Assembly (NCBI GenBank): GCA_034508935.3 | Contig: CM067449.1 | Coordinates: 38,286,046-38,350,045, forward strand | Length of the DNA stretch: 64,000 nucleotides | Direction: 5' to 3' | Source of the DNA: Berghia stephanieae | Lineage: Eukaryota > Mollusca > Gastropoda > Nudibranchia > Aeolidiidae | In this document: positions 11,206 through 22,580 of the stretch, in pieces | How positions within the stretch are numbered: position 1 is the stretch's first letter | How the letters are laid out: the number at the start of each line of letters is the position of its first letter | The notes under the pieces: generated by a model | What the model saw: the letters and a program-made list of their open reading frames with translations, nothing else | Databases searched by the model: none | Told to the model about the DNA's origin: nothing | Made by a program: the position numbers and the translations under genes

Positions 11206-11760
11206 AGTCTACCATTTTGTTAGGTGGAAAGGTCTTATTTGTTTTTGAAGGTGTTCCCTTACTTTATGTATATAGGAGTGTTATCTGTAGCTTCATAAAT
11301 TCTTGCATGCATTATGTATCCTTTGATTAGCGTCTTGTTCAAAGACGGCAGTGCAATGCCGCTCAGTGTTGGGAGCCATTGAGTTGGAGTTGACTTGAGA
11401 CATCCTCTTATTATTCTCATTGATTCTCTTAATCGGATGTCAATCCGGTTTACATGTGGACACATCCAAACAGGGGCACAGTATTCTCCCACACTGGAGC
11501 ACAGTGCCAAAGCAGACGTTCTCAGTACCTGAGGTGAGGCTCCCCGTGTGGTACTTGCGAGTTTTCTCACCAAGCTGTTTCTTTTTGCGATTTTATGACC
11601 CTGAAGGTGATACCAGCCAAGATCCAATCTTGCTGGAACAGCTAAAGATGAGTAGCCAGACCAAGAATGATCCAAACCGGCGTCCAGACAAGATTCTTCC
11701 TTCTCATGGATCCAATTCTCCAACTCAATGAAAAAATCTATACAAGTAGACTCTGGCAAA
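11206..11760 (-). pseudogene. LINE reverse transcriptase 3' part
   Basis: A 166-codon open frame on the minus strand ends at 11259. It contains KLASTTRGASPQVLRTSALA, LCSSVGEYCAPVWMC and LRESMRIIRGCLKSTPTQWL. This is the connection region that follows the YADD motif in Jockey/RTE-like LINE reverse transcriptases (NLLRKLAGT.WGA....LRTSALALCYS.AEYCAPVW...). The YADD and endonuclease parts are missing. The frame is intact over 166 codons, suggesting moderate age. Confidence 0.8.
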
Positions 11761-12059
11761 CCCTCGACTTGAAACTAACTAGCCTAGTGAGGCTTTAAGT
11801 GGGGGGAGGGGAGGGGGGGGGGGACAATCACTACCCGTTGATGTGCATGGCGTACGGTGGATGAGACAATGGGGAAGAAAGGGCATGATAGATAAAGACC
11901 TTGGCCCCCATACCCGTTGTCTCTAGTGTGCTATGAAAAGGAACAAAACCCTCCTGATCACGTGAGTGTGTGCGTCATGTGGCGACATGCTTGTGTATTT
12001 CAGTGAGCAAACACAACATACTCCAGCCGGTTATTTTGTAAGTGAATGACTTGTTTTTT

Positions 12060-12175
12060 CTTTGGCGCTTCTAATCTAACTTCAGATCTACAACTTTTCC
12101 TCTTCATTCATCGTCCTTTTTACTTGATATGATCTATGGGTGTCACAAGCACTGTAAAATCCCTAGAACAGATGA
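12060..12175 (+). repeat. R530 3' fragment, diverged
   Basis: TTTGGCGCTTCTAATCTAAC through TTTACTTGATATGATCTA and CACAAGCACTGTAAAATCCC parallel the R530 3' end. The GCACTGTAAAA motif repeats downstream at about 12210-12230. Much diverged. Confidence 0.55.
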
Positions 12176-12289
12176 AACAAGTGGTTCCAGGAAAACAGAT
12201 TAGGTTTGATGCGTCACAAGAACTGTAAAACCGACCAAACAAGAGGTTCCAGGAAAACATTAGGCATGATGCTTGTAAGGTGGTACAAC

Positions 12290-12540
12290 ATTTTTTCTTT
12301 GGACAAAGACAATGCCGTTATTGACCAGGTACTCATTTTACACTAGATAATGGTAAAAGCATGTGGATAAAGAACCTTTATCAAGGACTCAACTTTCCGT
12401 TGCCAGAGCAGGACTTGAACGAGGAACCCAAGGTCCTACCAGAATAGCAATTGCTTGTTACCCTTTGGGTATCGAGAAGTACATTCTAACAGAGCCAGCT
12501 ACCTAATCTCAGCTTGGTGGACAAGGGGGTCATAAAAATA
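12290..12540 (-). repeat. Composite tRNA-type SINE (SINE-A part joined to SINE-B part)
   Basis: Read on the minus strand, TGTCCACC, GGTAGCTGGCTCT and AGGGTAACAAGCAATTGCTA match SINE-A (see 22313). The following GTTCAAGTCCTG, GAGTCCTTGATAAAGG and GTAAAATGAGTACCTGGTCA match SINE-B (see 14690). Either one SINE inserted into the other or this is a dimeric SINE. Poorly preserved. Confidence 0.55.
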
Positions 12541-13301
12541 AATCAAAATCCCTTTAATCTATCGATTTCTGAAGTTAAATTTTAAGAGTTCTGGCCAAAA
12601 CGGGTACTATATTTTGTGATTTCATAACAAAATTGGTCATTTTTGACCCCAAAAAAATAAGTCATGAATGTAAACAACTATCAACAATCACTATTATTTA
12701 CTTTCACAAAAACAACTTTATGATCCTTATTTAGCAGTAAACAATAAGACGCCCTGATCTGTTGATAAATTCTGTTAACCACCCTTCCAACCCCAAACCC
12801 CCCAGATAAAAAAAAAAAGAATAAAAAGTCCAGCATATCAGATGTAAATCATAACATTAACGATAGGGGGAGAGAAGGATAACACAATGGCTCTCATTTG
12901 TCACTTTTTCAGATTTCAAAGGCCTTGAATATCTGAGTATCTCTACAAATACAAATGCAGTTTTTAATAATAGGATTATTATAACAAAGCCTTCCTCATT
13001 GTCTGCCAGCATTCAATCAATACAGTGCTGATGTGCTATTTAATGCCTTTTCACGATTTGGCCAAAATATTATATTTCTTTTCGTGTCAATGTATTGTCA
13101 TGACCTTATTAAAATAAAATCTAATTAAAAATGAAACCATAAAAATAATGGAGTCCTTTCAATTAATTGATATGTAAATTAGTTTTATTTTCTTTTTCTG
13201 TTTGTTTTTTTTTCTAAAATGTCAATAAAAAAAGTGTTTTGTCAGTGTAAGTGGTTGGCGAGACTGAAGGTCACAAACAAAAGTGGGACTATTATTTGGA
13301 G
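12541..13301. other. AT-rich stretch, nothing recognised
   Basis: No coding frame, RNA gene or repeat known from elsewhere in the window was recognised here. Confidence 0.5.
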
Positions 13302-13480
13302 AACGAAGTTGATGACGTCACTCAGCTCTTTATCGTTTCTAGACAGCCTGTTAGTGATTAGTTCTCAGTAAATTGTACCTATCAATCAGACTATAAACCT
13401 AGCGAATGCGAAGAATACTCTAAACCTTCAACACAGTTTAGTGTGTTGGTATATTAAATTTGACTGACAGATGCTGTGAG
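13302..13480 (+). repeat. Duplicated segment with CRE-like site, copy 1
   Basis: AACGAAGTTGATGACGTCAC and then CTCAG.TCTTTAT, CAATCAGACTATAAAC and GTGTGTTGGTA recur in the same order at 59396-59550. TGACGTCA is the palindromic CRE core bound by CREB/ATF factors (family knowledge). It may be a dispersed repeat or a duplicated promoter; no adjacent gene model supports the latter. Confidence 0.55.
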
Positions 13481-14596
13481 TATCTTATCTAAATGCATAT
13501 CATCGATTTGCAGCAGCGTAGTGGAATAACTAGCTAAAGCCACAACTCCTTGTGTAAGATTTCCAAATCTGCACGATTGGACCAAAAAATAAGCAAATGA
13601 ACAAATCACCGGATTCGCTTACTTTTACACTAACTTTCCATTTGGTCCTTGAACAGCACAAAAGACCTGATGCAACGGATTTTCATCTGGAGCGATCAGA
13701 TGCCATCTTTGTAACTTGGGACCTATGTTCCACCCTATTTTCTTGCGGGGTCCAGTTGAGGACTGTCCTAGTTAAAAGCATTATCATCTATTCTGTTAAG
13801 CACATGACCAGTCCACCTCCATCTTCTTCTCTTCACAATGGTGGACAAACTCTTGTGACATTTTTTTTCTAGCAGATTGTTCTAAGATCATTGTGTCAGA
13901 TTTAAAAAGGAGAAATATAATCCCAGTTAAGGGGATGGGCGGGTCCTGAAGGCGAAATTCTAAAATGTAATAAGTAGCTGACTTTTAGTGGTAATTTTAG
14001 GTTATGTACATCCTAATTAGAGGAAAAAAAATTGAAAACCTAAATTTCAGTTTTTCGTTACCATGGTAACGCCGCCATTTTGAAATTTGATACCCTATAA
14101 TGAAGTAGTTTTCAAAATGCTAAGGCTTCGCCAAATGACAAGTTATTGACATGAAAATAGGTATATAAGTAGTATTTGAGCCATTCATTTGGGCTAAGCA
14201 TCGATTTTCTAATATCTACAATAGTATTATTTTTATTGATTTTCAAAGTTCATCAATTTTGAAACATCAAAAATTGACCCATTTTTGGACTTTTGACCCA
14301 CATTTACGCAAAATTTATAAAATAAATCTGAAATACAAATGCTCAGTGTTATGAAGCTAGTAATACTGTATGCACATGCGAAAAATCATGCAAAAATGTT
14401 TACAAATAAAGGAAAAGTAGCAAAATATATGTAGAAAAAGCACAAACAGAGAAAAACGCATTCAAAGTTTCAAGCACAGGAAACTCAGACAAGATCATGC
14501 TTCATGCGTCAAAATGACCCTGCTTGATGTGCAGGCCCTCCCTCTTCAGCCTCCTGTTCCTGCCTTGCCTTTTCTCGGCTTCACACACACACACAC

Positions 14597-14680
<84 letters not shown>
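14597..14680. repeat. (TCTA)n microsatellite
   Basis: 21 uninterrupted tetranucleotide units following a short CA run, directly before the SINE-B copy. Confidence 0.97.
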
Positions 14681-14689
14681 AGCTATGAG

Positions 14690-14985
14690 CGGCTATATGG
14701 TCTTGTGGTATGACACTCGCTTTCGGATCGGAAGGTACTGGTTTCGAGCCTGGTTCAGCGCATAGTTGAGTCCTTGGAAAAGACTATTTACTCCCGTTCT
14801 CTCACCGTATTCGGGTGTAAAATGAGTACTTAGCTGTCAACAGTGCTGTCTCTGTCGGAAAAATTGTAATATCGCCTAACAGGCGTCATGTCTTGTTCTA
14901 CATTTTACGTGTTGCTGTCGGTCAGGGACCCTTTGTAAAGCGTTTTGAGCAGTTAGTGGATTTTGCGCTCTCTCTCTCTCTCTCG
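14690..14985 (+). repeat. SINE-B, best copy (tRNA-like head)
   Basis: The head GGTCTTGTGGTATGACACTC and the B-box-like GGTTTCGAGCC are tRNA-like Pol III promoter parts. The body holds GAGTCCTTGGAAAAG, ATATCGCCTAACAGGCGTCA, TTTTACGTGTTGCTGT and ends GTGGATTTTGCGC. Other copies lie at 35455-35745 (minus), 45117-45352 and, diverged, 40650-40880. The hairpin CGCCTAACAGGCG is conserved in three of them. Confidence 0.8.
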
Positions 14986-15989
14986 TTCTCAAGTGCATAA
15001 CAAACCTCTCGCTCATTCGTTTACAACCAATACTCAGTCTAGCTCGACGGTAACTCCATTCATTTCATTTAGAGACCTCAGCGCTTTTTCATTTTGTTTC
15101 ATGTTACGAAGGAGTGACAAATTCTAACTATAAAAATTCACAATAATATTACTGTTCCCATCTTGTTCGAGCTGCTGATTTTGCAAGTCGTACAATTCGA
15201 GTCTTTCTATGCATACTTGTTGCGTACGTGTCGGTACTTTTCACAAGTGAAGAAAAATGCAGTTGAAAACAAAACTTTTATGTCCCCGGGAAGAAGAAAA
15301 ATCACACACAGAATAACAATGTTTACATGCGACGCATGCGAAGTTGAGGTCAAAGCATGAACTTTGACTCGCCCGCTAACCACTCAGAAAGCAGTATCAG
15401 GTCATGTTATCATCGACTATTTTGAACAGCCAATGAGAACAGCGCTAGCAAGGCAAAGGTCACAACAATTACTCACGATTTTACTACAATCGAGGCAACC
15501 CTCACAGGGTCAGAGAAGGGGTTTTTGGAAAGGCTCTTGACTAAATATAGATAGACCGAAGACCTTGACAGTGGGCATTTCATATAGACCAAAAATAGAC
15601 GAAACTATCGATACCAAATTTCCCTATTATTATCGATGTTTTATGCTCATATTGGCCTAATGTTTATATGGCTTTTTCGCTGTCAAGCCAGGCTGTAACA
15701 TTATATTTACTGACCCCTGGACTTCAAGAGGTCAGTTTGGACCTAAACTGACCCATCTGAGAGTCAACAAACACATTTTCATGTAGCAAAGGTTTCAAAC
15801 TTTTCAAAAATAAAAAAATCTCAAAATCGATATTTTACTCGATTTTTGACAATCGAGGACCCGCCCATCCCCTTAATGCAATATATATACAGTAGTAACA
15901 GCCTCCAGTAGTTAGGCCAACATTGGATATATCACATAGTTTAACAGATCTGATCCTCAGTCTCCTTCACCTGCTCTAATTTCCCTTTT

Positions 15990-16414
15990 TCTGACATGGC
16001 GGTTGTTTTCTTTTTTAATCCCAAATTTTGCAAGCTAAAAACAGCAAAATTTGCAAAAAATTAGCATAAATTTGCGATTAATTTTCCTAAAAACCCATAA
16101 TTCATGAAAGAGTAAGGTATTTGTTTGTTTTTAAGGGTTCCACTGCGCTTGCAACAAATGTAAGGTCATATCAGCGCCAGGAAAAAGGAAGAAAATGAGA
16201 TAGTATAAAAAAGAAACTACTCTTGATTAATTATCTTTCACGAGCTATCAAATTAAAAGAAATAAAAATACGTCTTTTTTTTTTTCCACCTATTTTTTCT
16301 CTTTGCAAAATCTCAAAAATTAGTAAAACTTTGCAAAAAAATCAGATTTTGCGACCGCAATGCACACCAGTGATATTTTGCAGTCGCAAGCGATGCAAAA
16401 AACTACCATGCCAG
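15990..16414. mobile_element. Composite TIR element with captured R530 end, copy 1
   Basis: Inverted ends TCTGACATGGCGGT and ACTACCATGCCAG. The inside is A-rich with AAATTTTGCAAG/TTTTGCGACCGCAA motifs. At 16126-16205 it carries, in reverse, the 3' end of R530 (TTTTTAAGGGTTCCACTGCG to ATCAGCGCCAGGAAAAAGG). The copy at 18202-19000 has the same R530 piece at the same place, so the capture preceded amplification. Confidence 0.75.
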
Positions 16415-16464
16415 CTTATTAAGTTTACTGGGTTAATTTTTTTTGTTTTTTTGTTTTTGTTTCT

Positions 16465-16970
16465 TGGTGTTTTTAAGCCCTTGCAACACGGTTGGGCTTT
16501 TCAGTGCCAGTAAAAAGGAAGATGATAGGGGAAAAGTTGTAGATCATAAGTTAAAAACACCAAAGAAAAAATAAGACTTAAGAAGTCTGGTTCAAATCCA
16601 GGACAGAAGATTCCACGAACAATCTATCCGTGTGTCCATTTTGACGTTACCTTAAAGTCCCATCCAGGCACAAGCAGAGGATCTCACTATGAAGGATATA
16701 CTAAAATGTTTACAAAGTACAATCTATTCAAACTAAAAACTATACTAGTACATAGCAAGGAGATGGTTTACGAGGAAAAAAATATAAAAGGAACAATACA
16801 TTTTACTGCCTCCCTCTCAGCTAAGGACCCCCGCCAGGACGTAGGAAAAAAAAACGAGCAATGTCAATCTAGAACAAAGACATAGAAAGGAAAATCAGTT
16901 ATGAAGGGTTAGAAGACAAGGCAAGAGTAACTTCTCTGCTCACCATGGGAAGTCAACCCCGAGGTCTGAA
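16465..16970 (-). repeat. R530 retroposon, inverted diverged copy
   Basis: Reading on the minus strand: start near GGTTGACTTCCCATGGTGAG, then GGAGGCAGTAAAATG..., and end AAAGCCCAACCGTGTTGCAA plus GGGCTTAAAAAC. Order and spacing follow R530; identity is low. Confidence 0.55.
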
Positions 16971-17054
16971 TAAAATTGGATTTCAAATGACGAATGAAAA
17001 ACACAAAACATAAATACTTGCATCATTTTATAACAATCACAATTAGCTCATTTC

Positions 17055-17057
<3 letters not shown>

Positions 17058-17131
<74 letters not shown>
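17058..17131. repeat. (TA)n microsatellite
   Basis: About 37 uninterrupted TA units. Open frames translating to IYIY across it are artefacts. Confidence 0.97.
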
Positions 17132-17134
<3 letters not shown>

Positions 17135-18201
17135 CTTTACATGATAAATATTCAAAGGTCAGTCAGTATTTTGAAGGGGGAACAATATTATATATACATT
17201 GAAATGTTATTAAGTCAAATCCAATCAACGAAATGTGTACATTATAAATACAAAGACATAAGAAGTAACAACCGTGTACAAGAAAATCATTCCCTGGGTC
17301 ATTAATCATACATTAAAAACTGTTAAGATTATTGTCTGAAAATAATTGCTTAACAGAAATGAGGTAAAAATTTATAATGTTAAAACATTGTGAGAAGAAA
17401 TATTCGTCATGAAACAAATATTATTCATGTCTATGTCATCAAAATACAATTTACATCCAGCCAATTTTCTAGAATATTATTTATCGAGCATATCTGGAGA
17501 GAGAAAAACATCAGTCATAAAAACAGGAAATCCAATAGTAAACGTCCATCAAGTTTACAGATAAAACGTTTTGCATAATATTTTTTTTAAATGGAAATCA
17601 TAAGTGGATAATGTCAAACAAGAAAAGATGCTCTAAGCAACTCATAATATTGTGAACTTGTTCCCATCCCTTTTCTTTATCTGACAGGACAAAAAAAGTA
17701 CAGCGGAAGTATCCAGGCATGTCGTTCATACAAGTGGATCTCTGTACACGGTCACAGAGAGATAATAGGGGGCACATTATTTACATTATAATCCATGATT
17801 GGATTATAGAATTATTTTACCGGAAATACATAAGACATTTGTTTTATAATTATAATAATTATTATTATAATAATAATAATAATAATGATGATGATAAAAA
17901 TAATATCTATTCCAAATGATATTACCTTTCTCAATTGTCTGGGCTACTGCAAAACAACACACCACAATAACCTGATATTGGAATAGCTATTGACTTAAAT
18001 TGTACAAGAAATGTATCGTTTCAACACATATCTGTTCTGGCATATAAAAGCCACTTCATAGGTCTCTTTTCGGAAGAGCGCGAAATATGACAAAAATCCA
18101 AAATAAGAAGTAATCAAGTAATCTTTCTGGGATCAGCTTGGCTTGCATGTAAGAGGAGGCACAGAACTATGAAATTCTTGCTGCAACATGATGATGATAA
18201 T
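17132..18201. other. AT-rich stretch with a small AAT tract; no gene seen
   Basis: Short AAT/ATT interruptions at about 17850-17905. No other feature was recognised. Confidence 0.45.
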
Positions 18202-19000
18202 TCTGACATGGCGGTTTTTTGCAAAAAAAAAAATCCAAATTTTGCAAGCAAAAACAGCAAAGTTTGAAAAAAAAAAATTTGCAATTAATTCTCCTAAAAA
18301 CCCATAATTAGTTTATGAAAGAGAAAGGTAATTATCTGTTTTTAAGGGTTTCACGGCGCTTGGAACAAATGTAAAGGCATATCAGCGTCAGTAAAAAGGA
18401 AGAAAATGGGATATTTTGTTTGTTTGTTTGTTGCTTTAGGTCTCTTCCAACACAATTGAGGTTATATGAGAGACCGCTGAAACAAAAAAACAAGCAATCT
18501 AACAAAAATAGTACAAATGTAAATCAAAATCATAACCTAAAGATATCATAAGCTAAATTATAAATAACCAAGAACAAACAGGCAGAAGATTTACAGAAAA
18601 AAAAAATATATCCCCTGTCAAAAATACAATCACAAACCAAAGAAGCAGGATAGGCTAGTAAAGAGAAGAAGAAACGACATCACTATCGGATCGTATACCC
18701 ATGCGAACATCATAGGTATATGATTCAACGGTGATGCTCCCATCCAACCACCCGCAAGAAAATGGGATAAAAAAAAAATAAATAAATAAATAAACTACCC
18801 TTGATAAATGATCTACACGAGCTATCAAATTTAAAGAAAAAAAATCGTCTTTTTTTTTTGGCCTTTTATTATTATTATTGTGCATTGTTTTTTGTTATTT
18901 TCTTTGCAAAATCTTGAAAATTTGCAAAAAAAATTGCAGATTTTGCGGCCGCAATGAAAAATCAGTGATATTTTGCAGTGCAAAATACTGCCATGCCAGA
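18202..19000. mobile_element. Composite TIR element with captured R530 end, copy 2
   Basis: Inverted ends TCTGACATGGCGGT and ACTGCCATGCCAGA, flanked by GATAAT-like bases on both sides. The interior parallels copy 1 (captured R530 end at about 18330-18413, then CTACCCTTGATAAATGATCT and CACGAGCTATCAAATT.AAAG). It is split by the R340 retroposon at 18414-18755. Without that insertion and its duplication it is about 440 bp, as copy 1 is. Confidence 0.78.
18414..18755 (-). repeat. R340 retroposon, copy 1, nested
   Basis: Flanked by the perfect 14-bp duplication AAGAAAATGGGATA (18400-18413 and 18756-18769). On the minus strand it begins GCGGGTGGTTGGATGGGAGC and ends GAGACCTAAAGCAACAAACA with a (CAAA)n tail, as in retroposed SINEs or LINE ends. 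Copies at 34374-34714 and about 36110-36413 are nearly identical, so the family moved recently. No clear A/B boxes were found. Confidence 0.88.
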
Positions 19001-19654
19001 TAATTAAATGGGATGATGATGAATGTGATTCTGTCCTGATATCGACTAGTGAGAAGTTAATCTAAGCATTTGCAAATGATTCTCAATATTGTAGATATGT
19101 ACCAGTAACGCTTAAGTTGGTTAGAATAGTTTAACAGGTTTATTAAGTCAGATCAAACTAAGAGGAGAAATGCAGTTAGCAGATCTTTGGTCACGGGTGC
19201 TGAAGTAAATTAGGACAAAGAAAAAGAGTACACAAAGTATAACAATGCCTGTGCACAAGATGATTTAGTTTAAGGCTACTACCTTAAGTTTTGCAAAGAC
19301 ACTACTGGCCTGTAATCCGCAATAAGGGAGACAACAGAGATCCCTCCTTGTACAAATTCATTGACAATAAATGAAAGCCACAAGCATAGAGAGATAGAAG
19401 ATCCTACCAGCAACCACTACATCCACTTTTTAAATCTTAAAGGCGGAATAGCTCAAGCTGAAGAAGCACGCCTGTCATATATCACTAGGGAGATTTCTTC
19501 TGCCATGACTTTTTAAATCACGGATTGTTACAGGGGGGTGGGGAGGGTGGAGGATTGGGGTGTGACTGTGAAGGTATGACAATTAAAAATAATAAGTTAG
19601 TATTGAGAAGAAAATATGTACATTACTCGTATTTCAATCGATTATATATATATG

Positions 19655-19690
<36 letters not shown>

Positions 19691-21110
19691 CAATGTATCG
19701 GATAACATAATGTTATGGTTTATATTACACATAAAAACATCCCTACAATGAAATCAGTGTAGAGATTTTGAAAGACAATGTATGTACGAGTATGCCATAT
19801 CAATAAGATAACAAAGAGAAGAATGGGAGAGGGGGTGATTTATTATCACAGTTTCTTCCCACCAGGCATACATTGGTTGCTTTATAACGATTGGATATAT
19901 GTAAAAAGAAAAACATGTCAACCTCTTTGTTGTTAATCAATATTGTAAACAAAACTATATGTCCCACTGATAAAGAGTATCCAACTGGTTGTTGGGCACT
20001 TCGAAAGTTGTGAGCACTTTTCATGATAAGAGTCACTTTAAATAATTTTACATTACAACATTACAAACACGAAGAAAAATAAAATAAAATAAAAATCATA
20101 CCAAATCAATAAATAATCCAACAACACCACACACAAAAATATGTCTCATACTCATGTATTTCAACAATCCTTTTGATAAACAAACTAAAAGGAATTCTTT
20201 TTAAATAATTACAGCCAGTTTTTTTTTCTAAAATTAAAATAAAAACAACCAAAAACTCACAGATTGAACTGTTCCAAAAATAGTGAAGAAGACATTAAAA
20301 TAAAAATTGTAAAGGTCCAATCATAAAACAAAAGAGCTAAAAAATATGAAAAAAATATAAGTATTTATTCAAAGCCAATTAATATGTGAGAAACTATTTT
20401 CTTAAAATGAGAGTAGAGCTGAAACATTTTAAAATTGTATAGCATTTAAAAGCAATGATCCTTTTCAAATCTTTATATAATGATGGTATAGTGCTTTGAA
20501 AAACAAGGAAGGAAAACAACAACAACAAAAAATTAAAACATATAAACCTCGTTTCCAATCATTAGGATGGCCCAAATTTTTTGTTTCATATTCCATTTTT
20601 TCTATATAGACCAGGATGTGAGTTCTGAGTGAAATATAATTACTCCAACTACTAATTATCTAAAGAGACCTTTTCGTCAATTAAAAATATAGATCATACC
20701 AACAAGAACAAAATATTACAGACCTCGAAATCAACAAGGAATGTACACATCAATTGCTTTTTTAAATAACCATTTTACTGCGTTACTGCCAATGTAACGA
20801 AACTTGATCCTTGTGTGTGTTGATGGGTAATTTATACATTCTTTTTCTATCATATTTTATAACTCAAACCATGACAGCTCGTCCTACATTTCCCCCTCCA
20901 TCACTTCTCTATTTTTATTCATCAAAAATCATCTAGAATCATAAGGCAGCATTTTGAATTTTAAGTGAGTAGTTGATTGACAGTCTAACAGTCCAAGAAT
21001 TCACTTGTTTCAATCAACGATGAAAGAATCTTTACAACTCTGTCCACAATAAATAACAACTTATGCGCTTGTGACAAAGTTAGTGGCATGACATAGGAGA
21101 TGATTTCTCA
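19001..21110. other. AT-rich stretch downstream of the lipase gene; nothing recognised
   Basis: A (TA)n tract of about 30 bases lies at 19655-19685. Otherwise A/T-rich unique sequence without a convincing coding frame on either strand. Confidence 0.45.
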
Positions 21111-21173
21111 TCAAACCATCACAAGTGTAGTTGTTGTAAGACACTGCAGGGATATTTCAAAGGAAGGTCTATC
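21111..21173 (-). CDS. Possible extra 3' exon of the lipase gene (weak)
   Basis: CTTTCTCTTTCTCAG precedes an open stretch DRPSFEISLQCLTTTTLVMV and TGA on the minus strand. The acceptor is good. The exon at 23331-23388, however, already ends in TGA in the phase set by the preceding exon, so this piece would be 3' UTR or an alternative exon. Probably not translated, and possibly not an exon at all. Confidence 0.18.
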   Translation of the reverse strand, partial: DRPSFEISLQCLTTTTLVMV

Positions 21174-21220
21174 CTGAGAAAGAGAAAGGAAAAATTGATC
21201 AATACAAGTTGGATAAAAAA

Positions 21221-22346
21221 TCCCAAATTGAATAGGGACCAGGGGTCCCAATGGCTCAGCTAGTAGGGCACTCCCAAATTGAATAGGGACCAGGGGTCCC
21301 AATGGCTCAGTTAGTAGGGCACTCCCAAAATGAATAGGGACCAGGGGTCCTGATGGCTCAGTTAGTAGGGCACTCCCAAATTGAATAGGGACCAGGGGTC
21401 CTGATGGCTCAGTTAGTAGGGCACTCCCAAATTGAATAGGGACCAGGGGTCCTGATGGCTCAGTTAGTAGGGCACTCCCAAATTGAATAGGGACCAGGGG
21501 TCCTGATGGCTCAGTTAGTAGGGCACTCCCAAATTGAATAGGGACCAGGGGTCCTGATGGCTCAGTTAGTAGGGCACTCCCAAATTGAATAGGGACCAGG
21601 GGTCCCAATGGCTCAGCTAGTAGGGCACTCCCAAATTGAATAGGGACCAGGGGTCCCAATGGCTCAGCTAGTAGGGCACTCCCAAATTGAATAGGGACCA
21701 GGGGTCCCAATGGCTCAGCTAGTAGGGCACTCCCAAATTGAATAGGGACCAGGGGTCCCAATGGCTCAGCTAGTAGGGCACTCCCAAATTGAATAGGGAC
21801 CAGGGGTCCCAATGGCTCAGCTAGTAGGGCACTCCCAAATTGAATAGGGACCAGGGGTCCTGATGGCTCAGTTAGTAGGGCACTCCTAAATTGAATAGGG
21901 ACCAGGGGTCCCAATGGCTCAGTTAGTAGGGCACTCCTAAATTGAATAGGGACCAGGGGTCCTGATGGCTCAGTTAGTAGGGCACTCCCAAATTGAATAG
22001 GGACCAGGGGTCCTGATGGCTCAGTTAGTAGGGCACTCCTAAATTGAATAGGGACCAGGGGTCCTGATGGCTCAGTTAGTAGGGCACTCCTAAATTGAAT
22101 AGGGACCAGGGGTCCTGATGGCTCAGTTAGTAGGGCACTCCCAAATTGAATAGGGACCAGGGGTCCTGATGGCTCAGTTAGTAGGGCACTCCTAAATTGA
22201 ATAGGGACCAGGGGTCCCAATGGCTCAGTTAGTAGGGCACTCCCAAATTGAATAGGGACCAGGGGTCCCAATGGCTCAGTTAGTAGGGCACTCCTAAATT
22301 GAATAGGGACCAGGGGTCCCAATGGCTCAGTTAGTAGGGCACTCCC
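21221..22346. repeat. 51-bp tandem array, 22 units, built from a SINE 5' junction
   Basis: The array spans 1126 bp, which is 22 units of 51 plus the terminal TCCC. Each unit holds flanking DNA (AAATTGAATAGGGACCA) joined to the first 34 bases of SINE-A (GGGGTCCCAATGGCTCAG... to GGGCACTCCC) including its A box. Units differ mainly at CCCAATGGCTCAGCTAG versus CCTGATGGCTCAGTTAG and at TCCCAAATTG versus TCCTAAATTG, in runs of like units. Since 51 is a multiple of three, a long repetitive open frame results; it is not a gene. Confidence 0.95.
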
Positions 22347-22580
22347 TTCACATGCAAAGGACTGAGATCAATCCCGGGTGCAGTCGAGATTTTAAAAAAT
22401 CTGACCCCCCTGTCCACCCATGAGTGATTGGGTAGCTGGGTCTCTTAGATCTGGTGGAAAGTACTTTACAATAGACTAGCATCCTATTCCTGTCCAAAGG
22501 GTAGCAAGCAATTGCTATTGTCCGTTTGACTCCGGTTCTATGGGCGGAATGGAATGGCTCTGAAGGACTACTTTTTTTTT
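22313..22580 (+). repeat. SINE-A with tRNA-like head and target-site duplication
   Basis: Starts GGGGTCCCAATGGCTCAGTT (A box TGGCTCAGTTAGTAGG), with a B-box-like GAGATCAATCCC, then a body with TGTCCACCCATGAGTGATTG and AGGGTAGCAAGCAATTGCTA, and a T9 tail. AATAGGGACCA at 22302-22312 and 22581-22591 is the target-site duplication. A second copy lies on the minus strand at 28184-28378. Confidence 0.88.

Larger units (their letters stand above)
13927..15876. mobile_element. 1.95-kb nonautonomous TTAA element with perfect 17-bp TIRs
   Basis: GGGGATGGGCGGGTCCT at 13931-13947 and its exact complement AGGACCCGCCCATCCCC at 15856-15872 are each bounded by TTAA (13927-13930, 15873-15876). TTAA duplication with inverted ends is the hallmark of piggyBac-type cut-and-paste elements (family knowledge), but the ends do not look like classic piggyBac. 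No transposase was recognised; the longest frame (15163-15360) has no known motif. A (TCTA)n tract and a SINE-B copy lie inside, so the element predates them or carried them. Confidence 0.75.

Noticed and set aside
14597-14680. CRISPR-like or regulated repeat
   Set aside because: A plain (TCTA)n microsatellite without spacers, in animal DNA.
21111-22322. 403-codon open frame of 17-residue repeats (GPLVPIQFGSALLTEPS type)
   Set aside because: It is the 51-bp SINE-junction array read in a stop-free frame. The unit is non-coding SINE head plus flank, and the frame exists only because 51 is divisible by three.
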